Of a stretch of 64,000 bases of DNA, positions 1 through 7,523 are shown piece by piece (within the stretch, counting starts at the first letter, position 1; the number at the start of each line of letters is the position of its first letter). Location: contig NZ_CP114904.1 in assembly GCF_027497215.1 (NCBI RefSeq), forward strand, positions 4,734,001 to 4,798,000. The letters are read 5' to 3'. The notes under the pieces were generated by a model. It searched no databases and was not told the DNA's origin. It saw only the letters and a list, made by a program, of their open reading frames with translations. This stretch comes from Micromonospora sp. WMMD812 (GTDB lineage: Bacteria; Actinomycetota; Actinomycetes; Mycobacteriales; Micromonosporaceae). A program made the position numbers and the translations under genes.

Positions 1-302
1 AGGTCGACGGGGTCGACGTGGTGGTGACCAGCGGCGGCACCGGAATCACCCCGTCGGACCGGACGCCGGACGTGACCCGGGCGCTGCTCGACTACGAGAT
101 CCCCGGCATCGCCGAGGCGATCCGCGCCCACAGCCGGGACCGGGTGCCCGCCTCGGCGCTGTCCCGGGGCCTCGCCGGCGTGGCCGGCCGGATGCTGGTG
201 GTCAACCTGCCCGGCTCGACCGGCGGCGCACGGGACGGGCTGGCCGTGCTCGGCCCGATCCTCGGCCACGCCGTCGACCAGCTCCGCGGCGGCGACCACT
301 GA
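1..302 (+). CDS. moaB: Molybdenum cofactor biosynthesis protein MoaB/MogA (5' truncated)
   Basis: The last 99 codons of a MoaB/Mog-family protein, open from base 3; the start lies before the window. Proteins of this family adenylylate molybdopterin before molybdenum insertion. The segment carries the family's TSGGTG loop followed by a Pro-Asp-x-Thr stretch, and a C-terminal LPGSTGG-like motif. The TGA at 300-302 is followed after 50 bases by moeA, so it belongs to the same Moco group. Whether it is MoaB or MogA cannot be decided from this fragment. Confidence 0.85.
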   Translation, partial: VDGVDVVVTSGGTGITPSDRTPDVTRALLDYEIPGIAEAIRAHSRDRVPASALSRGLAGVAGRMLVVNLPGSTGGARDGLAVLGPILGHAVDQLRGGDH

Positions 303-340
303 GCGCGGTGACTGACCCGGCACCGGGCCCTCCGCCCGGA

Positions 341-346
341 TAGGCT
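341..346 (+). promoter_or_regulatory. Candidate -10 element of moeA (leaderless)
   Basis: TAGGCT lies 6 nt before the GTG start of moeA, so transcription would begin at or next to the start codon. No ribosome binding site is visible. No clear -35 hexamer is seen. Confidence 0.5.
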
Positions 347-352
347 CGGCCG

Positions 353-1609
353 GTGAGCACGGACACCGCACCCGCCGCCGGCCGCGCCGCCGCGCCGCCG
401 GCCGCCTGGGAGGAGGCGCGCGCCCGGGTGTACGCGGCCGGCCTGGCCGCCCCGCTTCCCGTCACCGCCCGGCCGCTCGCCGAGGCCGACGGGCACACCC
501 TCGCCGAGCCGCTGACCACCCGCACCGCCCTGCCCGCTTTCCCCACCTCCAGCGTGGACGGCTGGGCGGTGCGCGGCCCGGGCCCGTGGCGGGTCGTCGG
601 GCGGGTGCTCGCCGGCGGCAGCCCGTCCCCCCTGACCGAGGACGGCACGACCGTCGAGATCGCCACCGGCGCGATGGTGCCGGAGGGCACCACCGCGGTG
701 TTGCGGATCGAGGAGTCCGAGCGGACGCCGGACGGCCGGGTCACCGGCACGCCGCGCACCACGCCTGAGTGGCGGAAGCCGGGCGAGGAGGCGTTCGCCG
801 GGGAGGAGCTGCTGCCGACCGGCACCCCGGTGGACCCGGCGGTGATCGGCCTGGCCGCCGCCTGCGGTTACGACACGCTGCCGGTCCGGCGTGCGCCGCG
901 CGCCGCGCTGCTGGTCTTCGGCGACGAGTTGCTGACGGCGGGCCCGCCCGGCGCCGGTCGGGTCCGCGACGCGCTCGGGCCGGCCGTGCCCGCCTGGCTG
1001 CGCCGCGACGGCTGCGAGGTCAACCCCACCGACGTGATCGGCCCGGTGGTGGACACCCTCCCGGCGCACGTCGAGGCGTTGCGCTCCGCGCTCGCCGCCG
1101 CCGACGTGGTCTGCACGACCGGTGGCACGATGCACGGTCCGGTCGACCACCTGCACCCGGCGCTCGCGGCGCTCGGCGCCGACTACGTGGTCAACACGGT
1201 CGCGGTGCGGCCGGGGTTCCCGATGCTGGTCGCCCGGCTGACCGGCCCGGACGGGCGGGTCCGCTTCGTGGCCGGCCTGCCGGGCAATCCACAGTCCGCG
1301 ATCGTCGCGCTGGTCTCGCTGGTCGCCCCGCTGCTCACCGGCCTCCAGGGCCGGCCGATGCCGGTGCTGCCGCAGGCCGTTCTGGCCGAGCCGGTGCCCG
1401 GCCGGGGCGACTTCACCCACCTCGCCCTGGTCCGGCTGGACCGGGTCGCGGGCACCGCCCATCCGGTGCGGCACGTCGGCTCCGCGATGCTGCGCGGGCT
1501 CGCCGGCGCGGACGGCTTCGCGGTGGTCCGCCCGGGCGCCAGTGGCGAGCCCGGGTCGCGGGTGCCGGTGGTGCCGCTGCCGCTGCTGCCCGGGGAGCGT
1601 GCGTCGTGA
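353..1609 (+). CDS. moeA: Molybdopterin molybdenumtransferase MoeA
   Basis: A 418-residue protein of normal MoeA length. MoeA inserts molybdate into adenylylated molybdopterin in the cytoplasm. Visible hallmarks are the N-terminal SSVDGWAVR segment (family motif S.MDGyA), the AIATGAMVPEG-type loop with its bound-substrate threonine, a central CTTGGTM segment of the MoCF-binding domain, and GLPGNPQSA near residue 310. The GTG start follows a leaderless-type TAGGCT. The stop overlaps the moaE start by four bases (GTGA), so the two are translationally coupled. Confidence 0.95.
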   Translation: MSTDTAPAAGRAAAPPAAWEEARARVYAAGLAAPLPVTARPLAEADGHTLAEPLTTRTALPAFPTSSVDGWAVRGPGPWRVVGRVLAGGSPSPLTEDGTTVEIATGAMVPEGTTAVLRIEESERTPDGRVTGTPRTTPEWRKPGEEAFAGEELLPTGTPVDPAVIGLAAACGYDTLPVRRAPRAALLVFGDELLTAGPPGAGRVRDALGPAVPAWLRRDGCEVNPTDVIGPVVDTLPAHVEALRSALAAADVVCTTGGTMHGPVDHLHPALAALGADYVVNTVAVRPGFPMLVARLTGPDGRVRFVAGLPGNPQSAIVALVSLVAPLLTGLQGRPMPVLPQAVLAEPVPGRGDFTHLALVRLDRVAGTAHPVRHVGSAMLRGLAGADGFAVVRPGASGEPGSRVPVVPLPLLPGERAS

Positions 1610-2034
1610 CCGCGCCGGCGCTGACGTTCGGCGAGGTCACCGACCAGCCGCTCGACCTGGCCGCACACGAGGCGGCGGTCGCCGACCCCCGGGCCGGCGC
1701 GGTGGTCTCGTTCCAGGGCGTGGTCCGCGACCACGACCACGGCCGGGTGGTGACCCGCCTGGAGTACGAGGGGCACCCGAGCGCGGAGCGGATCCTGCGC
1801 GAGGTCGCGGCCGAGATCGCGGCGGACCCCGAGGTGTACGCGGTCGCCGTGTCGCACCGGGTCGGCCCGCTCGAGATCGGCGAGGTGGCCCTGGTCGCCG
1901 CGGTCAGCACCGCGCACCGGGCCGCCGCGTTCGCGGCCTGCGCCCGGCTGGTGGACGAGGCGAAGGCGCGGCTGCCGATCTGGAAGCACCAGCTCTTCGC
2001 CGACGGCACCGAGGAGTGGGTCAACTGCCCGTGA
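1606..2034 (+). CDS. moaE: Molybdopterin synthase catalytic subunit MoaE
   Basis: A 142-residue MoaE, the large subunit of molybdopterin synthase. It transfers sulfur from MoaD thiocarboxylate to precursor Z. Motifs include FQGVVRDH near the N-terminus, LEYEGHPS, the AVSHRVGPLEIGE core and the C-terminal PIWKHQ with the catalytic lysine. The GTG start at 1606 overlaps the moeA stop. Its partner MoaD is encoded about 12.6 kb away (14672-14950), so the two subunits are split between loci here. Confidence 0.95.
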   Translation: MTAPALTFGEVTDQPLDLAAHEAAVADPRAGAVVSFQGVVRDHDHGRVVTRLEYEGHPSAERILREVAAEIAADPEVYAVAVSHRVGPLEIGEVALVAAVSTAHRAAAFAACARLVDEAKARLPIWKHQLFADGTEEWVNCP

Positions 2035-2104
2035 CCGGCGTCCGCCCGCGCGGCGGAGGACCGGTGGCCGGCGGAGGGCGGGTGGCCGGCGACGGGCCGG
2101 TCGG

Positions 2105-3547
2105 TCAGCGGCGGACGCCGACCGCCGCCCGGCCCATCCGGTCAGTGTAGAACGCGGGCTCGGCTCCGGGCCGCCAGGGCAGCGCGGCGACCAGCACGAT
2201 CAAGGCCACCGCCAGCGAGTTCTCCATCAGGGCGCCGAAGAGGCCGTCCTGGTAGTGCGACACCTCCGGCAGTTGGTGCTCGTACGGCCAGATCGGCGAG
2301 ACCAGGAAGAGCAGGTAGAGCCCGACGGCGGCGACGCCGTGCCGCAGCCCGGTCAGGGTCGGGTACCAGATCGGGGACCGCAGGCCGGTCACCCCGGGCA
2401 GCCCACCGTTGAGGGACACCGGCCCGGACCGGTGCGCCAACCCTCGGCTGGCCTCGCGGCGGCGTACGGCGGCGTCGCCGAGCACGATGATCGCCGGGAT
2501 CACCCACACGAGGTGGTGCGTCCAGGAGATCGGGCTGATCACGTTGGCGGTGAGCCCGACCAGGGTGAACGCGGTCAGTTCGTCACCGTCGGCGTGCGAG
2601 TTGGCGGCCCGGGACAGGCCCAGCGCCAGGAGCAGCACGGCGAACGAGAACCACAGCAGGCCGGGCGTCTCGATCGAGTCGTACAGCCGGGCGAGCAGGC
2701 CGGCCAGCGACTGGTTCGGCGTCATGTCGGCCGCGCCGACCCGCTCGGTCTGCCAGAGCACGCTGCTGAAGTACGTGCGGGACTCCGCGCCGACGATGGC
2801 GAACGTGCCGAGGGTGACGGTGATGGTGGTGGCGATCGCGGTGGTCGCCGCCCGCCACTGTCGGGTGATCATCAGGTATGCGATGAAGAGCGCCGGGGTG
2901 AGCTTGACCGCGGTGGCCAGCCCGATGCCGGCGCCGGCCCAGGCGCCGCTGTAGACGAACCGCAGCAGCGGGCCGTCCTCCGCGGTGGCGTGGGTGCCCC
3001 GGCGGGAGCGCCAGCGCAGGCCGATCAGGTCGGCCATGACCAGTGTGAAGAGCAGCAGGTTGACCTGGCCGTAGCCGAGGGTCTCCCGGGCCGGTTCGAT
3101 GGCGGCGGCGAGCGGCACGGCGACGGCGACCGAGAACCAGAGCGGCCAGGCCAGCCGGTCGACGATCGGGCGGAGCAGGGCGGCCAGGATGACCGCCAGC
3201 GCGGCGAGGCTGGCCAGCGCGTTGACCAGGCCGGCGGCGCCCACGGGCAGGTGCGCCATCGGCAGCATGACCAGACCGGCGAAGGGTGGGTAGGTGAAGC
3301 CGAGGGTGGTGTCGGGCGCGATGAACTCGTAGAGCTCGTGACCGCTCGCCCACCACACCACCGCGCCGTGGTAGATCTTCATGTCGAAGAAGTTGTACGG
3401 CCGCCCGAAGATGCCGATGGCGAGCCACGCGGCGTAGGCGACGGCGGCCACGACGCCGACCCGTACGACTGTCCTTCGATCGATCCCACTGGTCGCGCGT
3501 TGGACTGGGGCGAAGCGGCCCGCCCGTCTCCCGACGGTCGCCGGCAT
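2105..3547 (-). CDS. GT87-family (DUF2029) polyprenol-phosphate-mannose mannosyltransferase
   Basis: A 480-residue integral membrane protein with about 10-11 hydrophobic segments. It resembles DUF2029/GT87 enzymes such as PimE, which use polyprenyl-phosphate mannose to extend phosphatidylinositol mannosides or related glycans on the outer membrane face. The NFFDMKIYHGAV stretch after the first membrane segment holds the conserved acidic residue, followed by TYPPFAGL, GQVNLLL and a distal SPISWTHHLVW motif. The ATG at 3547 follows a GGGGGTGG stretch; an upstream in-frame start at 3664 would add 39 unlikely residues. The exact acceptor is unknown. Confidence 0.85.
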   Translation of the reverse strand: MPATVGRRAGRFAPVQRATSGIDRRTVVRVGVVAAVAYAAWLAIGIFGRPYNFFDMKIYHGAVVWWASGHELYEFIAPDTTLGFTYPPFAGLVMLPMAHLPVGAAGLVNALASLAALAVILAALLRPIVDRLAWPLWFSVAVAVPLAAAIEPARETLGYGQVNLLLFTLVMADLIGLRWRSRRGTHATAEDGPLLRFVYSGAWAGAGIGLATAVKLTPALFIAYLMITRQWRAATTAIATTITVTLGTFAIVGAESRTYFSSVLWQTERVGAADMTPNQSLAGLLARLYDSIETPGLLWFSFAVLLLALGLSRAANSHADGDELTAFTLVGLTANVISPISWTHHLVWVIPAIIVLGDAAVRRREASRGLAHRSGPVSLNGGLPGVTGLRSPIWYPTLTGLRHGVAAVGLYLLFLVSPIWPYEHQLPEVSHYQDGLFGALMENSLAVALIVLVAALPWRPGAEPAFYTDRMGRAAVGVRR

Positions 3548-3583
3548 GGCGTGGCCACCCCCGTACCAAGGTCGTCGTCCTAC

Positions 3584-3602
3584 CCGTGCAGGTCCTGCAC
3601 GG
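3584..3602. promoter_or_regulatory. 19-bp palindrome upstream of the GT87 gene
   Basis: CCGTGCAGG-T-CCTGCACGG is a perfect 9-bp inverted repeat with one central base, 37 bp before the mannosyltransferase start. A TAGGCT-type -10 candidate on the minus strand (3603-3608) lies directly next to it, so a bound dimer would cover the likely transcription start. The regulator is unknown. Confidence 0.5.
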
Positions 3603-3765
3603 AGCCTAGAACGGCGCCTCACTTCAATGCCTCCCGCGTTATGCGACCGTGTCCGATCCCACACATGTTTTTGACATTTCCACCGCGTTAACGCGTACCG
3701 CGTGGTTCAGGTGATTCGCGGCCTTGGGGTGGGGTGGGGTGCACGAGGGGAGGTATCGACGCAGG

Positions 3766-4311
3766 TCAGCCGGGGAGTCGACGGGCGGTGGCGGCGGACC
3801 GTACGGCGATCCTCGTCTCCCGTCGGGCGGTGCGGACCGCACGGCGCATCGAGCGTCGAGAGTGGCCGATGCGGTGTCCCGCCCGCCAGCGCAGCCCCGG
3901 CCGGCCCTCGGTGTCCGCGGCGGCGAGCAGCAGGCCGCCGAACAGGCCGACGTTCTTCAGGAAGTGGACGCGGTTGTTGTTCCGCATGACGGGGTCGTCG
4001 TTCTGCCAGAAGGGGTGCCCGGCGAGCGTCACCGGCACCAGCGTGCCCGCCAGCACCAACGCCGCCGGCCGGGTCAGCCGACCGGTGGCGAGCATCAGCC
4101 CGGCGCCGACCTGCACCGCCGCGTTGGCCCGGATCAACGTCTCCGTGTCGGTCGGGATGCGGGGGTTGGCACGTTCGAGCAGTGGCGTCACCCGATCGGT
4201 GATCGGCTTGGCCGAGGGCGCCAGTCGCCCCGGATCCATGAAGTTGCGATACCCGCTGAACACGAAGATGCCGCTCAACATGGCGCGGGCGAGGGAGCGT
4301 ACGGGTTTCAT
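3766..4311 (-). CDS. DoxX-family membrane protein
   Basis: A 181-residue protein with a DoxX-like four-helix layout: an N-terminal helix with GIFVFSGYRNFMDP, helices around residues 60-75 and 82-100, and a fourth after HFLKNVGLF. DoxX proteins are small membrane proteins linked to redox stress in actinobacteria. The C-terminal 45 residues are an Arg-rich cytoplasmic tail. TATGAC lies 6 nt before the ATG, a weak leaderless -10. No operon partner is seen. Biochemical role unproven. Confidence 0.8.
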   Translation of the reverse strand: MKPVRSLARAMLSGIFVFSGYRNFMDPGRLAPSAKPITDRVTPLLERANPRIPTDTETLIRANAAVQVGAGLMLATGRLTRPAALVLAGTLVPVTLAGHPFWQNDDPVMRNNNRVHFLKNVGLFGGLLLAAADTEGRPGLRWRAGHRIGHSRRSMRRAVRTARRETRIAVRSAATARRLPG

Positions 4312-4434
4312 GGCTCAGTCATACCCCCTCGCGACCCCGGCCACCCCTGCAACCGCCGATCCGGATCGGGGTGGGTGAACGCGTCGCGCCACGCCGAATC
4401 GAGCGACCGTCGCTGATGGACCGGCTCCGGCGGG

Positions 4435-4440
4435 TAACGT
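4435..4440 (+). promoter_or_regulatory. Candidate -10 element of GNAT gene (leaderless)
   Basis: TAACGT lies 7 nt before the GTG start at 4448, with no ribosome binding site between them. Confidence 0.5.
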
Positions 4441-4447
4441 CGCGCGC

Positions 4448-4993
4448 GTGACGACGCTGCGGCTGCGACCCGAGGACCCGGCCGACACCGGCCCGGTCCG
4501 GCGGGTGTTGGCCGCCGCGTTCGCGCGTCCGGACGTGTCCACGCCGCCCGAGGTGGGTCTGGTCGACGAACTGCGCGACAGCGACGCGTGGATCCCCGAG
4601 CTCGCCATGGTCGCCGAGTACGGCGGGGAGGTCGTCGGTTACGCGCTTCTCACCCGCGTTCGGGTGACGTTCGACGGAGGTTTCGCGGTGGCGCTGGCCC
4701 TCGGTCCGGTGGCGGTGGCCCCGCACCGCCAGCGCGTCGGACACGGCACCGCGGTCGTGCAGGCCTCCCTCGACGCGGCCACCGAGCTGGGCGAACGGCT
4801 GGTGGTGGTGCTGGGCAACCCCGCCTACTACCGGCGCTTCGGCTTCGGTCGGGCCGACCGGATGGGCCTGTCCAGTCCGTGGTCCGGCCTGGGCGAGCCG
4901 TGGCAGGCCCTGGTGCTGCCCCCGGCGACGAGCGACGCGCCCCCGCCGCCCGTGGGTGAGGTCGTGTTCCCGCCCCCCTGGTCCAAGGTCTGA
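4448..4993 (+). CDS. GNAT N-acetyltransferase (YhbS/COG3153 type)
   Basis: A 181-residue protein with the GNAT fold. A substrate-side strand (MVAEYGGEVVGYALL) is followed by the acetyl-CoA loop VAPHRQRVGHGTAVV near residue 100, then NPAYYRRFGFGRAD, which is typical of the YhbS group. The substrate is unknown. The C-terminus is proline-rich. Single gene, divergent from the DoxX gene. Confidence 0.85.
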   Translation: MTTLRLRPEDPADTGPVRRVLAAAFARPDVSTPPEVGLVDELRDSDAWIPELAMVAEYGGEVVGYALLTRVRVTFDGGFAVALALGPVAVAPHRQRVGHGTAVVQASLDAATELGERLVVVLGNPAYYRRFGFGRADRMGLSSPWSGLGEPWQALVLPPATSDAPPPPVGEVVFPPPWSKV

Positions 4994-5043
4994 GGCGCGC
5001 TCCGCGACCGCCCGAGGGGCGCGGCCGAACGCCGGGGTCGTGG

Positions 5044-6285
5044 TCAGGCCGGCTGGGTGCGCAGGTACCGGCCGAAGTGCGGGACGGTGAAGGCGACGGT
5101 GCCGCGCTCGCCGGAGTAGATCAGCCCCTTCTTGATCAGGGCGTCCCGGGCCGGTGAGAGGCTGGCCGGCTTGCGGCCGAGAGCCCGCGCGATCTCCGCG
5201 GTCGGCACCGCGGCGTCCATGTCGTCCCGGACCGGGCCGCCGGCCTCGGCCTCCACCAGGGACAGGGTGGCCATCGCGCGCATGTACTCACGCTCGGCGG
5301 GGGTGGCCCGCTCGAAGCGGGAGCCGAAGAAGCCCACCGCCAGCTCGGCCTCGGCCTCCGGCGCGGCGACCCGCACGTCGGCGGCGGTGATCGGGGAGCG
5401 CGGCGCGTGGTCCCAGGTGGCCTTCCCGTACGCCTGGACGAAGTAGGGATAGCCGCCGGACTTCTCGTAGAGCAGGTCGAGCGCCTTCTGCTCGTACTCG
5501 ACCTCCTCGCGCTCGGCAGGCGCGCAGAGGGCCTGGTCGGCGGCGATCCGGTCGAGCCGGTCGATCCGCTGGTAGCGGAAGAGCCGTTCCGAGTACGACT
5601 TCGCGGCGCTGAGCACGGCCGGCAGGTGTGGCAGGCCGGCACCGACCACGATCAGCGGCGCACCGATCTGGGAGAGCTCGTGGCAGGCGGCGCAGAGCGC
5701 CGAGACGTCCTCGGGGCCCAGGTCCTGCATCTCGTCGATGAAGATGGCGATCCCGGTGCCCACGTCGCTCGCGACCGCCGCGGCGTCGCTGAGCAGCTCG
5801 ACGAGGTCGATCTCGATGTCACCGGAGTCGGCCCGGCCGCTGGCCGGCGGCACGTCGATGCCGGGCTGCCAGCGGTCGCGCAGCTTGGGGGCGGCGCCGG
5901 CGCGGCCGGTCGGCGCGCCGCGCAGCGCGAACGCCTTGAGCACGCCGAGGAACGCGTCGATCCGGTCCGGGGCGCGGTGCCGGGGGGCGAGTTCCCGGAC
6001 CGCCATGTGCAGTGCGGCGGCCACCGGGCGGCGCAGTGACTGGTCCGGCCGGGCCTCGATCTTGCCGCTGCCCCAGAGCCGGTTGATCGCCTGGGAACGA
6101 AGGGTGTTGAGCAGGACGGTCTTGCCGACGCCGCGCAGCCCGGTGAGCATGAGGCTCCGCTCCGGCCGACCCCGGGCGATGCGCTCCAGCACGATGTCGA
6201 AGACGTCCAGTTCCCGCCCTCGACCGGCAAGCTCGGGAGGGCGCTGGCCGGCGCCCGGCGCGTACGGGTTGCGGACCGGATCCAC
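5044..6285 (-). CDS. AAA ATPase (AAA_16/STAND-like) with C-terminal winged helix
   Basis: A 413-residue P-loop ATPase. Walker A GLRGVGKT lies at residues 49-56 and Walker B IAIFIDEMQD near 179-188, followed by a GAGLPHLPAVL sensor strand. The last 90 residues resemble a winged helix-turn-helix (AEIARALGRKPASLSPARDAL, then GLIYSGERGTVAFTVP), so it may bind DNA. The GTG at 6285 was chosen because a leaderless -10 (TACTCT, 7 nt upstream) fits it. An ATG at 6327 would place an inverted repeat inside the coding region. No partner gene is adjacent, so its target is unknown; DNA-linked or stress-sensing roles are possible. Confidence 0.8.
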   Translation of the reverse strand: MDPVRNPYAPGAGQRPPELAGRGRELDVFDIVLERIARGRPERSLMLTGLRGVGKTVLLNTLRSQAINRLWGSGKIEARPDQSLRRPVAAALHMAVRELAPRHRAPDRIDAFLGVLKAFALRGAPTGRAGAAPKLRDRWQPGIDVPPASGRADSGDIEIDLVELLSDAAAVASDVGTGIAIFIDEMQDLGPEDVSALCAACHELSQIGAPLIVVGAGLPHLPAVLSAAKSYSERLFRYQRIDRLDRIAADQALCAPAEREEVEYEQKALDLLYEKSGGYPYFVQAYGKATWDHAPRSPITAADVRVAAPEAEAELAVGFFGSRFERATPAEREYMRAMATLSLVEAEAGGPVRDDMDAAVPTAEIARALGRKPASLSPARDALIKKGLIYSGERGTVAFTVPHFGRYLRTQPA

Positions 6286-6292
6286 GCATCGC

Positions 6293-6298
6293 AGAGTA
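6293..6298 (-). promoter_or_regulatory. Candidate -10 element of AAA ATPase gene (leaderless)
   Basis: On the minus strand TACTCT lies 7 nt before the GTG at 6285. The inverted repeat at 6306-6325 sits directly upstream, where the -35 region would be. Confidence 0.55.
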
Positions 6299-6305
6299 TC
6301 GGGCC

Positions 6306-6325
6306 GTCTAGCTGGTGGGCTAGAC
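6306..6325. promoter_or_regulatory. Operator-like inverted repeat GTCTAGC-N6-GCTAGAC
   Basis: A perfect 7-bp inverted repeat with a 6-nt spacer (TGGTGG), covering about -14 to -33 of the proposed AAA ATPase promoter. Exactly the same arms and spacer length recur at 6379-6398. This is the expected position for a repressor or activator dimer, perhaps the ATPase itself. Confidence 0.55.
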
Positions 6326-6327
6326 AT

Positions 6328-6345
6328 CGATAGATGGGGCTATCG
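6328..6345. promoter_or_regulatory. Second inverted repeat CGATAG-N6-CTATCG
   Basis: A perfect 6-bp inverted repeat, again with a 6-nt spacer, immediately upstream of the GTCTAGC repeat. Its arms differ in sequence but share the geometry. It could be an accessory operator. Confidence 0.35.
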
Positions 6346-6366
6346 GCGTGTCGGGAACGTCGACAC

Positions 6367-6410
6367 AAAACTAGGGCTGTCTAGCCTCCACGCTAGACAG
6401 CCCTAGTTTT
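6367..6410 (-). terminator. Intrinsic terminator, 19-bp perfect stem, containing the GTCTAGC motif
   Basis: Arms at 6367-6385 and 6392-6410 are perfectly complementary over 19 bp around a 6-nt loop. The stem begins 9 bases after the end of the Pro-rich gene (6419) and closes with four T on the minus strand, a standard rho-independent layout. The innermost part is GTCTAGC-N6-GCTAGAC, identical in arms to the repeat at 6306-6325. Confidence 0.8.
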
Positions 6411-6418
6411 GGCTACGA

Positions 6419-7501
6419 CTACCGCTCCTTGAGGCAGAGCACGTAGTCGAGCAGGTCGACCGTGTTGTCGTGCACGTAGTTCGCGGTGGCCTGCGGCGCC
6501 AGCGTGTCGCACCGGTCGCCGTCGGTGGTCGCCGGGATGCGCAGCAGCACCTCGTAGGTGTTCGGGCCGCAGGGCACCTTGCGCAGCTCGGCGTTGTCGT
6601 CCGTCCCGTCGTTGACCACGCAGTCGCCCCGGGCGTACTCCTCGTCGTCCTCGCTCGGACTCGGGGCCGCCGTGCTCGGCGCCGGCACGGCCGGGACGCT
6701 CACCGACGGGCCGGGGGTGGCGGTCGAGTCGGCGTCCGCCACCCGCCAGACGGCCCAGCCGACCAGCCCGACGCAGGGGCAGAGCAGGAGCAGCACCACC
6801 AGGGCGACGATCAGCGCGATCCGACCCCCGCTCCGCTTGGCCGGCGGTGCGGCCGGCGGCATCCCGTAACCGCCCGGCGCCGGCGGCGGAGCACCCCAAT
6901 GGCCGGCGGTCGGGGCCGGCGTCGGCCCGGCGGGCGGGAACGGCCCGGGCGGGGACCCGGCGGTACCGCCGGCTGGCGGGTAGCCGGTCGGGCCGGCCGG
7001 CGGCGGATAGCCCACGCCGGACGTCGGCGGGGGCACGTATCCGGGTCCAGTCGGGGGCTGGCCCGCGCCGAACGGCGGCTGGGGCGGGTAGCCGGGCCCG
7101 GCCGGCGCCTGGCCCGCGCCGGTGGGCGGCGGCGGTGGGTAGCCGGCACCCGGAGTGGGCGGCGGGTAGCCGGCCGCCGGGGGTGGTGCCGGAGCGGCCG
7201 GGGGACCCCACATCGGCGCCGTCGGCGGCTCCGCGTCGGGTGCCGGCGGGCTCCACTGCGGCTGGGTGGGCGGCTCGGCGTTGGCCGCCGGCGCGGCCCA
7301 CCGGGGTTGGGTCGGCGGCTCCTCGCCGGCCGGCGGCGGGGCCCACTGGGACTGAGTCGGCGGCTCCGCGCCGGCCGTGGGTGGGGTCGACTGGGGTTGG
7401 GGCGGCGGCTCGTCGCCCGAGCCGGCCGGAGTCGACTGCGGCTGGGTGGGCGGCTCGGTGTCGTCGGGCTGGCCGGAACCGGGTGGTCCGTAGGTCGTCA
7501 T
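6419..7501 (-). CDS. Pro-rich membrane-anchored protein with LppU-like C-terminal domain
   Basis: A 360-residue protein. Residues 15-105 hold degenerate repeats built on EPPTQPQ, and residues 110-190 hold GxGYPPP-type repeats. One transmembrane helix (IALIVALVVLLLLCPCVGLVGW, about 225-250) is followed by a Ser/Pro linker and a roughly 80-residue C-terminal domain with four cysteines. That domain starts GDCVVND and ends CLKER, and looks like the extracellular LppU/septum-formation-associated fold. It is a clear paralogue of the next gene (7524-8330). The N-terminal half would be a disordered cytoplasmic arm. Function unknown. Confidence 0.75.
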   Translation of the reverse strand: MTTYGPPGSGQPDDTEPPTQPQSTPAGSGDEPPPQPQSTPPTAGAEPPTQSQWAPPPAGEEPPTQPRWAAPAANAEPPTQPQWSPPAPDAEPPTAPMWGPPAAPAPPPAAGYPPPTPGAGYPPPPPTGAGQAPAGPGYPPQPPFGAGQPPTGPGYVPPPTSGVGYPPPAGPTGYPPAGGTAGSPPGPFPPAGPTPAPTAGHWGAPPPAPGGYGMPPAAPPAKRSGGRIALIVALVVLLLLCPCVGLVGWAVWRVADADSTATPGPSVSVPAVPAPSTAAPSPSEDDEEYARGDCVVNDGTDDNAELRKVPCGPNTYEVLLRIPATTDGDRCDTLAPQATANYVHDNTVDLLDYVLCLKER

Positions 7502-7523
7502 CTCATCCCCAGGAGTGCGTCGG

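Noticed and set aside
3671..3676. TTGACA on the plus strand as a -35 element
   Set aside because: No TANNNT at 16-19 bp spacing and no plus-strand gene follows; the next supported gene is on the minus strand.
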